DNA from: Paracoccus denitrificans
GTDB lineage: Bacteria > Pseudomonadota > Alphaproteobacteria > Rhodobacterales > Rhodobacteraceae
Length of the DNA stretch: 54,453 bases
Direction: 5' to 3'
Assembly: GCF_900100045.1 (NCBI RefSeq)
Contig: NZ_FNEA01000027.1
Location: forward strand, 1-54,453
The notes below the pieces were generated by a model. The model searched no databases. It worked only from the letters and a program-made list of their open reading frames with translations, and was not told the DNA's origin. The translations under genes and the position numbers were made by a program. Positions 14,513 through 23,080 of this stretch are shown one piece after another. Numbering within the stretch: the first letter of the stretch is position 1; each line of letters opens with the position of its first letter.

Positions 14513-16471
14513 ATGGCGTTCCAAACCCATCCCGGCAGCGTCGCGGCCCTGGCCGCCCTGCTGGCAAGCCCAGTGCTGGCACAGGACAGCAGCGTGACCC
14601 TGTCGCCGGTCACGATCGTGAGTTCGGCCGATGACGAGACCATCTCGGAGACGATCACCGCCGAAGAGATCGAGACCCGCCAGCCCGCGACGCTGAACGA
14701 GCTTTTCGCGCAAAGCCCCGAGGTCGTGGTCAGCGGCGCCAATCGCATGGCGGCGCAAAAGATCTATGTCCGCGGTATCGAGGAGACCATGCTGAACGTC
14801 ACCGTGGACGGGGCGAAGCTGGGCGGCAACATGTATGCCCATTCCGGGAATTTCGGCATCGACCCGGACCTCCTGAAGCGCGTCGAGGTCGAGGCCGGCG
14901 CCGGCTCCGCACTGGCTGGCCCGGGGGCGTTGGGCGGGGCCATCCGCTACGAGACCAAGGACCCCGAGGACCTGCTGCTGCCCGGCCGCGATCAGGGATA
15001 CATGCTGAAGCTTTCGGCCCAGACCAATGGCCGGCGCGTGACGCCGGGGCTGGCTTTCTACGGCACCCCGGACGAGCGGTTCGGCTATCTGGTCTACCTG
15101 ACGAAATCCTGGGCCGACGACTACAAGGATGGCGAGGGCAACAAGGTCGCCGATACCGGCAACGACCCGCTGGACGCGCTGGTCAAGCTGCGCTTCCGCC
15201 CGGCCGATGGGCATGAGCTGAGCTTCAGCACCACGTATCGCCGCGATAACGGCCGGCGGGCCTATCGCTCGAATTTCGGCATTCCGCCCGGCCTGCCCGA
15301 TGCCATCCCCGAGGATCAGAAGCTGGGCTGGCGCTCGACCTCGGTCAGCTATCGCTACAATCCTGCGGGGGATCCGCTGGTCGACATGACGGTCTCGGCC
15401 TATGACACCCACAGCCGCCTGTTGCGCGACATCGAGGTCCGGCAGGTTTCGGAATGGGACACGCGCGGGCTGGACATCCGCAACCGCTCGGATTTCGGCC
15501 AGGTCGCGCTGACCTATGGCTACGACTACGGCTGGACGCGGTCGCGTGGGGAAAGCGGAGCCGGGCTTGGCGGCTCCGAACGCGGCGAAAACCACGGGCT
15601 CTATGTCCAGGCCGATTACACCCCGACCGAGCAATGGCTGCTTTCGGCCGGGCTGCGCTATGACCGCGCCACGCTCAGGGACCTGAACGGCAACGACTAC
15701 AAGGGCGTGCATTTCAGCCCGAACCTGCGGCTGCGCTATGAGCCGACCGAGGGGCTGGCGCTGTTCGCCTCGTGGGGCGAGGCCTTTCGCGGCGTGCAGC
15801 CTGTCGAGGGGCTGACATTGATCTGGCCGCTGGGGCTGGGACCGCAGACCGACACCTCGCTGACCGGAGAGTTGGCGCGCACGGCGGAACTGGGCGCCGA
15901 ATGGGACCGCGACGGCTGGCGCGCCGGGATCAGCGGCTTCACCTCGAAGATCGAGGACAAGATCCGCTCGTGGCAGGGCCGCGGCAGCCCGTGGTTCCGC
16001 GAAAACGACGGCGAGATCGAATCGCGCGGCATCACCGCCCATCTCGGCCGCAGCTGGCAGAACTGGTCGGCCGACCTGCGCTTCAGCCACATCGACGTGA
16101 AATACAATGACGAGCCGGTCAGCCCCGGCGACTGGCTGGACGGCGTGACGCCCGGCGGCGACAAGATCGTCCTGGCGCTCGGCTACCAGATGCCCGCGCA
16201 GAACCTAGAGATCGGCTGGACCAGCACCGTCGTGCTGAAGCAGACCGACCTGCCGGCCGATTTCCAGCTTGACGAACTGCCCGGCTATGACGTGCACGAC
16301 CTGACCGTCACCTGGCGCCCGGCCCGGAACCAAAGCTATAGCCTGGCGCTGACCAATATCTTCGACGAGCAATATCTGGACCATTCGACCGCCTATTACG
16401 GCGTCGATGGCTGGTCGAACCTCTATGAAACGGGCCGCAGCCTGCGTCTGTCGGGCACGATCCGCTTCTGA
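14513..16471 (+). CDS. TonB-dependent outer-membrane receptor
   Basis: A 652-residue outer-membrane receptor. A signal peptide of about 23 residues ends ASPVLAQ; a TonB-box-like SPVTIVSS follows; the plug domain (about residues 45-155) has PATLNELFAQSPEVVVSG, VRGIEETMLNVTVDG and VEVEAGAGSALAGPGALGGAI. The barrel ends in the family-typical NIFDEQYLDHSTAYYG segment and a C-terminal Phe. Receptors of this size import ferric siderophores, other metal chelates or heme. Its place after E1/E2 and before an exporter, and behind the shared box, suggests recapture of a metal complex of the cluster product. GGAGA precedes the ATG by about nine bases. No Fur or iron-box palindrome was seen in the upstream gap. 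Confidence 0.9.
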   Translation: MAFQTHPGSVAALAALLASPVLAQDSSVTLSPVTIVSSADDETISETITAEEIETRQPATLNELFAQSPEVVVSGANRMAAQKIYVRGIEETMLNVTVDGAKLGGNMYAHSGNFGIDPDLLKRVEVEAGAGSALAGPGALGGAIRYETKDPEDLLLPGRDQGYMLKLSAQTNGRRVTPGLAFYGTPDERFGYLVYLTKSWADDYKDGEGNKVADTGNDPLDALVKLRFRPADGHELSFSTTYRRDNGRRAYRSNFGIPPGLPDAIPEDQKLGWRSTSVSYRYNPAGDPLVDMTVSAYDTHSRLLRDIEVRQVSEWDTRGLDIRNRSDFGQVALTYGYDYGWTRSRGESGAGLGGSERGENHGLYVQADYTPTEQWLLSAGLRYDRATLRDLNGNDYKGVHFSPNLRLRYEPTEGLALFASWGEAFRGVQPVEGLTLIWPLGLGPQTDTSLTGELARTAELGAEWDRDGWRAGISGFTSKIEDKIRSWQGRGSPWFRENDGEIESRGITAHLGRSWQNWSADLRFSHIDVKYNDEPVSPGDWLDGVTPGGDKIVLALGYQMPAQNLEIGWTSTVVLKQTDLPADFQLDELPGYDVHDLTVTWRPARNQSYSLALTNIFDEQYLDHSTAYYGVDGWSNLYETGRSLRLSGTIRF

Positions 16472-16548
16472 TGCTGGCGGGCGCCCACAGCGATGCCCGG
16501 CCGCGCCCCGGCCGGGCATCGACCATCCAGGACCAAGGAGGATGCGTG

Positions 16549-18015
16549 ATGCAACCGAAACCACAGTCGCCGGACGAACAGGCGCCGGACGAACAAGCGC
16601 CGGTGACGCATTGGGCGCTGGTCGCGCTGGCCATGGCGATGCTGCTGTCCTCGCTGGGGATCAGCATTCCCAACGTGGCGCTGCCGACGCTGGCCGATGC
16701 CTTTCGGACGGGGTTGCCGCAGGTGCAATGGGTGGTGCTGGCCTATCTGCTGGCGATCACCGTGCTGATCGTCAGCGCCGGCCGGCTGGGCGACATCGCC
16801 GGCCACCGCCGCGTGCTGTGCTGGGGTCTGGCCGGTTTCGCGCTCGCCTCGACGCTTTGTGCCATGGCGCCGACGCTGCCGGCGCTGGTCGCGGCGCGGG
16901 CGCTGCAGGGTGCGGCGGGGTCGATCCTGATGGGCCTGACCGTGGCGCTGGTGCGCACCAGCGTTTCCAAGGAGCGCACCGGCAGCGCCATGGGGCTGCT
17001 GGGCACCATGTCGGCCATCGGCACGGCGGCGGGGCCGACGCTGGGCGGGCTGTTGATCTCGGGCCTCGGCTGGCGGGCGATCTTTGCGGTGATGGCGCCG
17101 CTGGCGCTGGCCGGGCTTGTCCTGGCGCAACGCTGCCTGCCTGCGGATGCGCAGCGGGGCCGGGTCGATCACCGCGCTTTCGACAAGCCGGGCACGCTGG
17201 TCCTTGCCCTGACCCTTGCCGCCTATGCGCTGGCCGTCACCGCCGGGAACGGCGCGTTTCACCGCCGGAACCTGATCCTGCTGGCGCTGGTGGCGCTGGG
17301 TCTTGCGCTTTTCGTGCTGATCGAGCGGCGCAGCCCCGCGCCGCTGGTGCGGCTGTCCGCCTTTCGCGACCCGGCGCTGAACGCCGCGCTGGCGATGAGC
17401 GCGCTGGTCTCGACCGTCATGATGACGACGCTGGTGGTCGGACCCTTCTACCTGTCGCGGGTGCTGGGCCATCCGGCGGCGGTGGTCGGGCTGGTCATGT
17501 CGGTCGGCCCCGCCATCTCGGCGCTGAGCGGGGTGCCGGCGGGGCGGCTGGTGGACCGTTTCGGCGCGAATGCGGTGGTGATCTGGGGGCTGGCGCAGAT
17601 GGCCGTGGGGGCTTTCGCGCTGGCCGGCCTGCCCAACATGCTGGGCACGGCCGGCTATGTCCTGGCGTTGGCGGTTCTGACCCCCGGCTACCAGCTGTTC
17701 CAGGCGGCGAACAATACCGCGGTGATGATGGAGGTGCCGCAGGACCGGCGCGGCGTGATCTCGGGCGTGCTGAGCCTGGCGCGCAATCTGGGGCTGATCA
17801 CCGGCGCCTCGGCAATGGGTGCGGTCTTTACCCTTGCCTCGGGCAGCGCCAATCCGGCGACGGCCGGGACGGCTTCGGTGGCCCATGGCATGGCCGTGAC
17901 CTTTGCGCTGGCCGGCGGGCTGGCGCTGCTGGGCCTTGTCATCGCCCTGTCAGGCGGAGCCTTCAATCTGGAGCGGAGCGGCAATACCCCGCCGCGACGG
18001 GGGGGTAATTCTTGA
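16549..18015 (+). CDS. MFS exporter, DHA2 (EmrB/QacA) family, 14 helices
   Basis: A 488-residue transporter with about 14 hydrophobic segments, as in EmrB/QacA drug-proton antiporters. Motif A reads AGRLGDIAGHRRVL between helices 2 and 3, and the antiporter motif C region is GTMSAIGTAAGPTLGGLL. The N-terminal tail contains a tandem duplication, PDEQA-PDEQA, repeated also at the DNA level (16569-16600). The ATG at 16549 has AAGGAGG upstream; a frame opening at 16471 overlaps the receptor stop and lacks a ribosome site. It lies 77 bases after the receptor gene. Export of the cluster product, and thereby resistance, is the likely job. Confidence 0.88.
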   Translation: MQPKPQSPDEQAPDEQAPVTHWALVALAMAMLLSSLGISIPNVALPTLADAFRTGLPQVQWVVLAYLLAITVLIVSAGRLGDIAGHRRVLCWGLAGFALASTLCAMAPTLPALVAARALQGAAGSILMGLTVALVRTSVSKERTGSAMGLLGTMSAIGTAAGPTLGGLLISGLGWRAIFAVMAPLALAGLVLAQRCLPADAQRGRVDHRAFDKPGTLVLALTLAAYALAVTAGNGAFHRRNLILLALVALGLALFVLIERRSPAPLVRLSAFRDPALNAALAMSALVSTVMMTTLVVGPFYLSRVLGHPAAVVGLVMSVGPAISALSGVPAGRLVDRFGANAVVIWGLAQMAVGAFALAGLPNMLGTAGYVLALAVLTPGYQLFQAANNTAVMMEVPQDRRGVISGVLSLARNLGLITGASAMGAVFTLASGSANPATAGTASVAHGMAVTFALAGGLALLGLVIALSGGAFNLERSGNTPPRRGGNS

Positions 18016-18126
18016 CCGAAAGACTCGGATCGTTATGATATCCACATTCTCCACCCCCAGCGGTCATCGCAAGGCAACATCGACTGCGGCCATTTTTCGA
18101 AGATCTCCGTTATCCGAGGGCCTGGG

Positions 18127-19059
18127 ATGGACATCAACCACCTGAGAACATTCGTTACCGTTGTGCGCGAGGGCAGCATCACCCGCGCCTCCGAAATCCT
18201 TTATCGCAGCCAGCCCGCCATCAGCGCGCATATCAAGTCGATGGAGGACAGCCTGGGAATCAAGCTGTTCGAGCGCAATCCCCGCGGCATGACCGTCACC
18301 CAGGGCGGCTCGCGCCTGCTCGCGGTGGCGGACAAGCTGCTCGAGCAGCACCAGCGCTTCCTGGAAGAGGCTTGCCGTCTGCGCGGTTGCCTGACCGGCG
18401 AGTTGCGTATCGGCGCGGCGCGCTGTTCCAACCGCCAGACCGTGCGCACCCTGCTGACCGAGCTTTATTCGCGTTTCCCCGAGCTTGAGGTCAGGCTGGA
18501 CCGCGGCCCGTCCTCCTGCGTGCTCAGCGGCATCCGCAACGGCTATCTGGACGCCGGCTTCTATGTCGAGCCGAACGAGGACCAGTCCGATCTGACCACG
18601 GTCGAGCTGTCACGCTTCAACGTCTATCTGGCCGGTGCCCCGGAATATGCCGGGCATGTGCGCGACGGCGACTTGACCGGCCTGCAGGACGTGCCCTGCA
18701 TCTGTCCGCCCGACCGTTCCTGCTATGGCCGCATGGCCGAGACCTTTTTCGAGGAAAGGAACTTCCACCCCCGCCGCATCATCAATGTCGACGACGAGGT
18801 GGTGGCGCGCACGCTGATCGCGGACGGGGTCGGCATCGGGGTGATCCATGCGCCCTTGCCGCCCGACGAGCGGATCGTGGTGCTGTCCGAAGTGCGCAAC
18901 TCGGTCCGCATCGTCTTTGGCTATCTTGCCGAGCGGGCCGAGGATCCGGTGATCGGGGTGATCCGACAGATCCTCGGTTGCGTCGAGCAGAAGCCCGAGC
19001 CACAGCGCGCCGCCGGCAAATGCGGCACGCTGCCCCGGCTGGTGCGGAAAACGGCCTGA
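18127..19059 (+). CDS. tdaA: LysR-family regulator, TdaA-like
   Basis: A 310-residue LysR-type regulator. The N-terminal winged helix-turn-helix (residues 1-62) reads MDINHLRTFVTVVREGSITR with ILYRSQPAISAHIKSMED as recognition region and LGIKLFERNPRGMTVT closing it. The effector-binding half follows (ELRIGAARCSN to VRIVFGYL). Its stop overlaps the start of the GST gene by one base, which reproduces the tdaA-tdaB pair of TDA producers, where TdaA activates tda transcription at the tdaC promoter. The T-N11-A boxes at 323, 9564, 9614 and 14381 are its candidate targets. No such box lies in the 111 bases before its own start, so autoregulation by the same motif is not supported. Confidence 0.85.
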   Translation: MDINHLRTFVTVVREGSITRASEILYRSQPAISAHIKSMEDSLGIKLFERNPRGMTVTQGGSRLLAVADKLLEQHQRFLEEACRLRGCLTGELRIGAARCSNRQTVRTLLTELYSRFPELEVRLDRGPSSCVLSGIRNGYLDAGFYVEPNEDQSDLTTVELSRFNVYLAGAPEYAGHVRDGDLTGLQDVPCICPPDRSCYGRMAETFFEERNFHPRRIINVDDEVVARTLIADGVGIGVIHAPLPPDERIVVLSEVRNSVRIVFGYLAERAEDPVIGVIRQILGCVEQKPEPQRAAGKCGTLPRLVRKTA

Positions 19060-19739
19060 TGGGCGGGATCGCACTTTACAGCCTCTGCGCCGCGGACGGG
19101 GTCCGGCACTATTCGCCCCATGTCTGGAAGGCGATCCTGGCACTCAGGCACAAGGGGCTGGAATTCGATCTGCGCCCTGTCTCCTTCGCCGACATTCCCC
19201 GCATTGCCGGGGGCGGCTTCGACAGCGTGCCGGTGCTGGACGATCGCGGCCATCGCCTGGGGGACAGCTTCGGCATCGCCCTGCATCTCGAGGCCGCCCA
19301 TTCCGGGCCCAGCCTGTTTCCCGGCGCCGGCCAGCAGGCGTTGGCGCGGCTGGTCGAGCATCATTGCGACACGGTGCTGAATCCGCCGCTGTCGGTGATC
19401 GTGGTGCGTCGGATGCACGACATGATGGACCCGCCCGATCAGGCGCATTTCCGGGCCGCTCGCCAGCGACGGTTCGGCGCCAGCGTCGAGGAACTGGCCG
19501 CCCGCTCGGCCGGCGAGGCGGCGCATTTTCCCGAGAAGCTGGCCTTGATGCGCCGGATCCTGACGGGGCAGGACTGGGTGGCGGGCGAAGCGCCGGGCTT
19601 TGCCGATCACATCCTGTTCGGCACGCTGCAATGGCATCGCATCTGCATGGGCGCCCCGTTGCTGACGGCCAAGGACCCGGTCGAGCAATGGTTTCGGCGC
19701 TGCGCTGCTCACTACGCGATTCCGCTGGCGTCCGGCTAG
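19059..19739 (+). CDS. tdaB: TdaB-like glutathione S-transferase (beta-etherase/LigE type)
   Basis: A 226-residue GST of the LigE/LigF beta-etherase type: N-terminal thioredoxin-fold with LYSLCAADGVRHYSPHVWKA and LAL-HKGLEFDLRPVSFADIPRI, then SVPVLDD (the cis-Pro glutathione site) and GDSFGIALHLE. An all-helical C-terminal domain completes it. TdaB of TDA producers has this same affiliation and is thought to place sulfur on the tropone ring through a glutathione-type intermediate. Together with the gamma-glutamylcyclotransferase at 2700 it points to glutathione chemistry in the cluster. The ATG overlaps the LysR stop (TGATG). Directly downstream is a phoX relic, so this gene forms the right edge of the cluster. 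Confidence 0.82.
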   Translation: MGGIALYSLCAADGVRHYSPHVWKAILALRHKGLEFDLRPVSFADIPRIAGGGFDSVPVLDDRGHRLGDSFGIALHLEAAHSGPSLFPGAGQQALARLVEHHCDTVLNPPLSVIVVRRMHDMMDPPDQAHFRAARQRRFGASVEELAARSAGEAAHFPEKLALMRRILTGQDWVAGEAPGFADHILFGTLQWHRICMGAPLLTAKDPVEQWFRRCAAHYAIPLASG

Positions 19740-19908
19740 GCCAGCGCAACCACCTTTTTCGTGGCCGTGCAGCATCCGGGCGACGGCGGCGAGGATTGCG
19801 AGGGCCGCGGCCGTTCTATCACGAGGACCTGTCCATCCGCCCGCCGGATTTCTGCGACGATATGCCGGTGCTCCGGCGGTGGTGGCGATCACCAGACAGG
19901 GCGGCTGA
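19740..19908 (+). pseudogene. phoX: Remnant of phoX-type alkaline phosphatase C-terminus
   Basis: Three frames together give the end of a PhoX/DUF839 phosphatase: ATTFFVAVQHPGDGGEDC from 19746, then FYHEDLSIRPPDFCDDMPV in another frame, and finally APAVVAITRQGG with a TGA at 19906-19908. The order and wording (TxFVxVQHPGE, WPDF, MPVRPxVVAITR) are those of PhoX C-termini. At least two frameshifts separate them and the whole N-terminal bulk is missing, so it is dead. It starts immediately after the tdaB-like stop, suggesting that the cluster was inserted into, or replaced, a phoX gene. Confidence 0.65.
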
Positions 19909-19930
19909 CGGATCGGCCGGAAAGCAAAGA

Positions 19931-19952
19931 GGGCGGTTTGCCGCCCCCTTTC
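19931..19952 (-). terminator. Intrinsic terminator after aztD
   Basis: GGGCGG-TTTG-CCGCCC forms a six-pair GC stem with a four-base loop. Read on the minus strand it is followed by TCTTTGCTTT, a U-rich run, and stands just beyond the aztD stop at 19967. It may work in both directions. Confidence 0.65.
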
Positions 19953-19966
19953 GTGTCGTGCCTGCG

Positions 19967-21193
19967 TCAGTGCGTCACGCCGCTGCCGCCGGTCACGGCG
20001 ATGTTGTAGGGCTTGCCCTCGACCGGCACGGTGCCGCGTTCCGACAGATCCTCGGTCGCGATGCGACGCACCAGACCCGCGTTGGGGTCGGTGACGACGA
20101 TTTCGTCCCCGGCCATGGCGATGCGCGGGCGCGGGTCGTTCCAATGCCCGTCCATGGAATAGGGCTCGGTCACCTTGGCGCTGGCGACGATCTCGGCCTT
20201 CAGCAGGTCGATGCGGTGCAGGCTGCCGTCCTCGGTCAGCACGTAGCCGGTCGAGGGCTTGGCCGGGTCGAGCGCGAAATCCACCCGGCGGAAGGGCAGC
20301 TTGATGTAGCGGTAATGCGGCTCGTCCACCGGGTCGATGACCACCAGCCCGTCGGGGCCGTAATTGCCCAGAAACACCTGGATGCCGGTCGAGCCCAGTA
20401 GGGTGCCGGTGGTCACGCCCTGCGGCAGGTCGGCGGGATAGGGCAGCAGCTTGTATTCCGAGCCGTTCGCGCCGGCCTTGACGGTCAGTACGCCCTCCTT
20501 GCAGCCGGCGGCCAGATAGGCGCCCGAGAAGGCCTCGCCGTGGATGCCGGTGCAGGTGGCCAGATTGCCGGCCGGATTGCCCTCGGCATCAAAGGCTTGC
20601 AGGCCCAGACGCGGCACCGAGGCGTCGCCCTCGACCTTCTCGTCCGAGGCGACGGTGGACAGCCAGTTGCCCCCCAGGGGCGCGACGAAGCCGTGATGGG
20701 CGCGGGCCTGCGGGAACCTGCCCGGCTCGGCCTTGCCTTCCGCCAGCGCGTGGCCATCGAGGATCTCGGCATAGCCGCCCTGGTCGTAGTTCAGCACCAC
20801 CTTGCCGTCATGCTCGACCAGGTGGAAGGGCCGCGGCCCGGTCAGGCTGGCGTCGATGGCCGCGGGATCGCCGACCTCGATGTCGCGGTGATCGCCGTGG
20901 TCGTGGAACGAGATGCCGCTGCGGATGAACTGCACCGTATCGGCATCGGACTGCACCGCGGCCACCACCGCGCCACCTGCAACGGAATAGAGTTTGACCT
21001 GGCCGGTGGTCGGGAAGGTCCAGCGATGATCGGGTTCGGCCAGGTCGAACGCCGTGACCTGGCCCTTTTCATGATCGCCGACGAAGACGCGGTAAAGCGT
21101 CACGTCCTCATGATCGTGGTCATGGTCCTGCGCGAAACCCGCGCCGGCCAAGGTCAGGGCAAGGGCGCTGGCGCCCGCGAGATGTCTGAGCAT
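19967..21193 (-). CDS. aztD: Periplasmic zinc metallochaperone AztD
   Basis: A 408-residue secreted protein identified as AztD, the zinc chaperone that hands Zn(II) to AztC. A signal peptide (MLRHLAGASALALTLAGAGFAQ) is followed by a mature N-terminus DHDHDHED that can bind metal. The body has beta-propeller-like repeats (LYRVFVGDHEKGQVTAFDL, RLGLQAFDAEGN, VLTEDGSLHRIDL) and a second His-rich loop SFHDHGDHRD. It is the last gene of the azt operon, 71 bases after aztC. Periplasmic location and zinc storage or transfer are as described for the Paracoccus system. Confidence 0.92.
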   Translation of the reverse strand: MLRHLAGASALALTLAGAGFAQDHDHDHEDVTLYRVFVGDHEKGQVTAFDLAEPDHRWTFPTTGQVKLYSVAGGAVVAAVQSDADTVQFIRSGISFHDHGDHRDIEVGDPAAIDASLTGPRPFHLVEHDGKVVLNYDQGGYAEILDGHALAEGKAEPGRFPQARAHHGFVAPLGGNWLSTVASDEKVEGDASVPRLGLQAFDAEGNPAGNLATCTGIHGEAFSGAYLAAGCKEGVLTVKAGANGSEYKLLPYPADLPQGVTTGTLLGSTGIQVFLGNYGPDGLVVIDPVDEPHYRYIKLPFRRVDFALDPAKPSTGYVLTEDGSLHRIDLLKAEIVASAKVTEPYSMDGHWNDPRPRIAMAGDEIVVTDPNAGLVRRIATEDLSERGTVPVEGKPYNIAVTGGSGVTH

Positions 21194-21264
21194 GGAAAGT
21201 CTCCTTGATGGGGTTCGGGGGAGGGCGCCGGGACGGGCGCAGGCTGGTCCCGGCGGAAATCTGG

Positions 21265-22194
21265 TCAGCGGGCGGCCAGCGCCGCGGCGATGGCGCCGGC
21301 GTTGTGGCGCATCATCGCGATGTAGTTGGACGCCGGGCCGTCCGGCCCGGACAGCGCGTCTGAATAGAGCGTGCCTGCCAGCGGCAGTCCGGCCTCGCGC
21401 GCGATCTGCTCCAGCAGCCTGGTGTCGCTGATGTTCTCGGCGAAGATGGCGGAGGCATTGCGGGCGCGGATCTCGCGGATCAGTCCCGCCACATCGGCCG
21501 CAGCGGCCTCGGATTCGGTCGAGACGCCCTGCGGCGACAGGAAATGCACGCCATAGGCGGCCTCGAAATAGCGGAATGCGTTATGGGCCACGACCACGGT
21601 GCGGCGGTCTTGGGGCAGGGCGGCGATGGCGGCGCGGATCTCGGTATCGAGGGCGTCCAGTTCGCCGATGTAGCGGGCCGCATTCGCCTGATAGGCGGCG
21701 CAGCCTTCGGCATCGGCCGCGCAGAAGGCGGCGGCGATGTTCTGTACATAGACCTTGGCATTCGGCACCGCTTGCCAGGCATGGGGATCATGCGCGCCGG
21801 CATGGAAGACCGCCTTGCCGTCGATATAGTGGTAATGGCCGCCGCCCGGCTCCTCCATCGTCTCGACCCCGTCGGTCAGGGTGGCGACGGCGGCATCGGT
21901 TCCGCTGGCGGCGATCAGGCGGGTCAGGAAGCCCTCGAATTCCAGCCCGTTGGTCAGCACCACATCGGCGCCGGCCAGCGCGATCGCGTCGGCCGGGCGG
22001 GGCTCATAGACATGCGTGTCGGAATCCGGGCCGACCAGCACGTTCAGCCTGATCCGGTCGCCGCCCACCTTTGCCGCGAAATCGCCGATGATCGAGAAGG
22101 TGGCGACCACGTCCAGCGGTTCCGCCTGTGCAGCCGCTAGGGATGAAAACGTCATGATCGAACATGTGGCGATGCGGAAGAGCCAGTCTTTCAT
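21265..22194 (-). CDS. aztC: Zinc-binding ABC solute-binding protein AztC
   Basis: A 309-residue cluster A-I metal-binding protein. Counting from the ATG at 22194 (AAAGGA six bases upstream) places the zinc ligands at His61 (SDTHVYEP), His138 (HDPHAW), His204 (VAHNAF) and Asp279 (YSDALS), exactly the numbering published for Paracoccus AztC. The signal peptide ends near residue 24 (AAAQAEP). The His-containing loop GGGHYHYIDG near residue 120 corresponds to the flexible loop that helps zinc transfer from AztD. It delivers periplasmic zinc to the AztB permease. An ATG at 22209 (MKGYP) is a less likely start. Confidence 0.95.
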   Translation of the reverse strand: MKDWLFRIATCSIMTFSSLAAAQAEPLDVVATFSIIGDFAAKVGGDRIRLNVLVGPDSDTHVYEPRPADAIALAGADVVLTNGLEFEGFLTRLIAASGTDAAVATLTDGVETMEEPGGGHYHYIDGKAVFHAGAHDPHAWQAVPNAKVYVQNIAAAFCAADAEGCAAYQANAARYIGELDALDTEIRAAIAALPQDRRTVVVAHNAFRYFEAAYGVHFLSPQGVSTESEAAAADVAGLIREIRARNASAIFAENISDTRLLEQIAREAGLPLAGTLYSDALSGPDGPASNYIAMMRHNAGAIAAALAAR

Positions 22195-22213
22195 GGGATA
22201 TCCTTTCATGGCG

Positions 22214-23080
22214 TCAGGCCGTCCGATGATGGCGGCGGGGCAGGGCGGGCCGCAGCACGCCGCGCGGCCCCGCCAGAAGCGAGACGAGATAGACCACCCC
22301 GGCCGAGAGGATGATCGCCGGTCCCGAGGGGAGGCTGGCGTGATAGGACAGCAAGAGCCCGCCCAGCGAGGAGACGATGCCGATCCCGACCGAGACGACA
22401 CACATCGCCAGGACATCGTTCACCCAGAACCGCGCCGCAGCACCGGGCAGGATCATCAGCCCCACCGACAGCAGCGTGCCGAGCGCCTGAAACCCCGCGA
22501 CGAGGTTCAGCACCACCAGCCCCAGAAAGGCGAAATGCACCGCCCCGCCGAGGCGCGAGACCGAGCGCAGGAACAGCGGGTCGAGGCACTCCGCCACCAG
22601 CGCGCGCCACAGCAGCACCGTGGTCGCCAGCGTGACCGAGGCGACAAGCCCGATCAGCCACAGCGCATCGTCGTTCAGCGCCAGCACCGTGCCGAACAGA
22701 ACATGCATCAGATCGACGCTGGAGCCGCGCAGGCTGACCATGACGACCCCGATGGCCAGCGAAACCAGGTAGAAAGCCGCCATCGAGGCGTCCTCCTTCT
22801 GCACCGTCAGCCGTGCCACGGCGCCGGCGCCAAGCGCCACGATGGCGCCCGCGATCAGCCCGCCGATGGTCATCGGCACAATCTCCAGCCCGTAAAGCAT
22901 GAAGCCCGCCGCCGCGCCCGGCAGGATGGCATGGGACATGGCGTCCCCGGTCAGGCTCATCCGGCGCAGCATCAGGAAGACCCCGACCGGGCAGGCCGAG
23001 AGCGACAGCAGCAGCGCCCCCGCCAGCGCCCGCTGCATGAAGGCGAATTCCATGAAGGGCGCCACGACCCCGTCGACCAT
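22214..23080 (-). CDS. aztB: Zinc ABC transporter permease AztB
   Basis: A 288-residue ABC-3 family permease (ZnuB/MntB type) with about eight hydrophobic segments. Marks include MQRALAGALLLSLSACPVGVFLMLRRMSLTGDAMSH, in which the MSLxGDAxSHA segment is diagnostic, and LLSVGLMILPGAAARFWVND. It transports zinc from AztC through the inner membrane, powered by AztA. The start overlaps the aztA stop by one base (TGATG); MEFAFM nine residues later is an alternative start. Confidence 0.92.
   Translation of the reverse strand: MVDGVVAPFMEFAFMQRALAGALLLSLSACPVGVFLMLRRMSLTGDAMSHAILPGAAAGFMLYGLEIVPMTIGGLIAGAIVALGAGAVARLTVQKEDASMAAFYLVSLAIGVVMVSLRGSSVDLMHVLFGTVLALNDDALWLIGLVASVTLATTVLLWRALVAECLDPLFLRSVSRLGGAVHFAFLGLVVLNLVAGFQALGTLLSVGLMILPGAAARFWVNDVLAMCVVSVGIGIVSSLGGLLLSYHASLPSGPAIILSAGVVYLVSLLAGPRGVLRPALPRRHHRTA

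Noticed and set aside
3237..18015. Staphylopine-type opine metallophore locus, suggested by peptide/nickel importer, TonB receptor and exporter.
   Set aside because: No nicotianamine-synthase-like or opine-dehydrogenase gene is present; the biosynthetic genes are tda-like.
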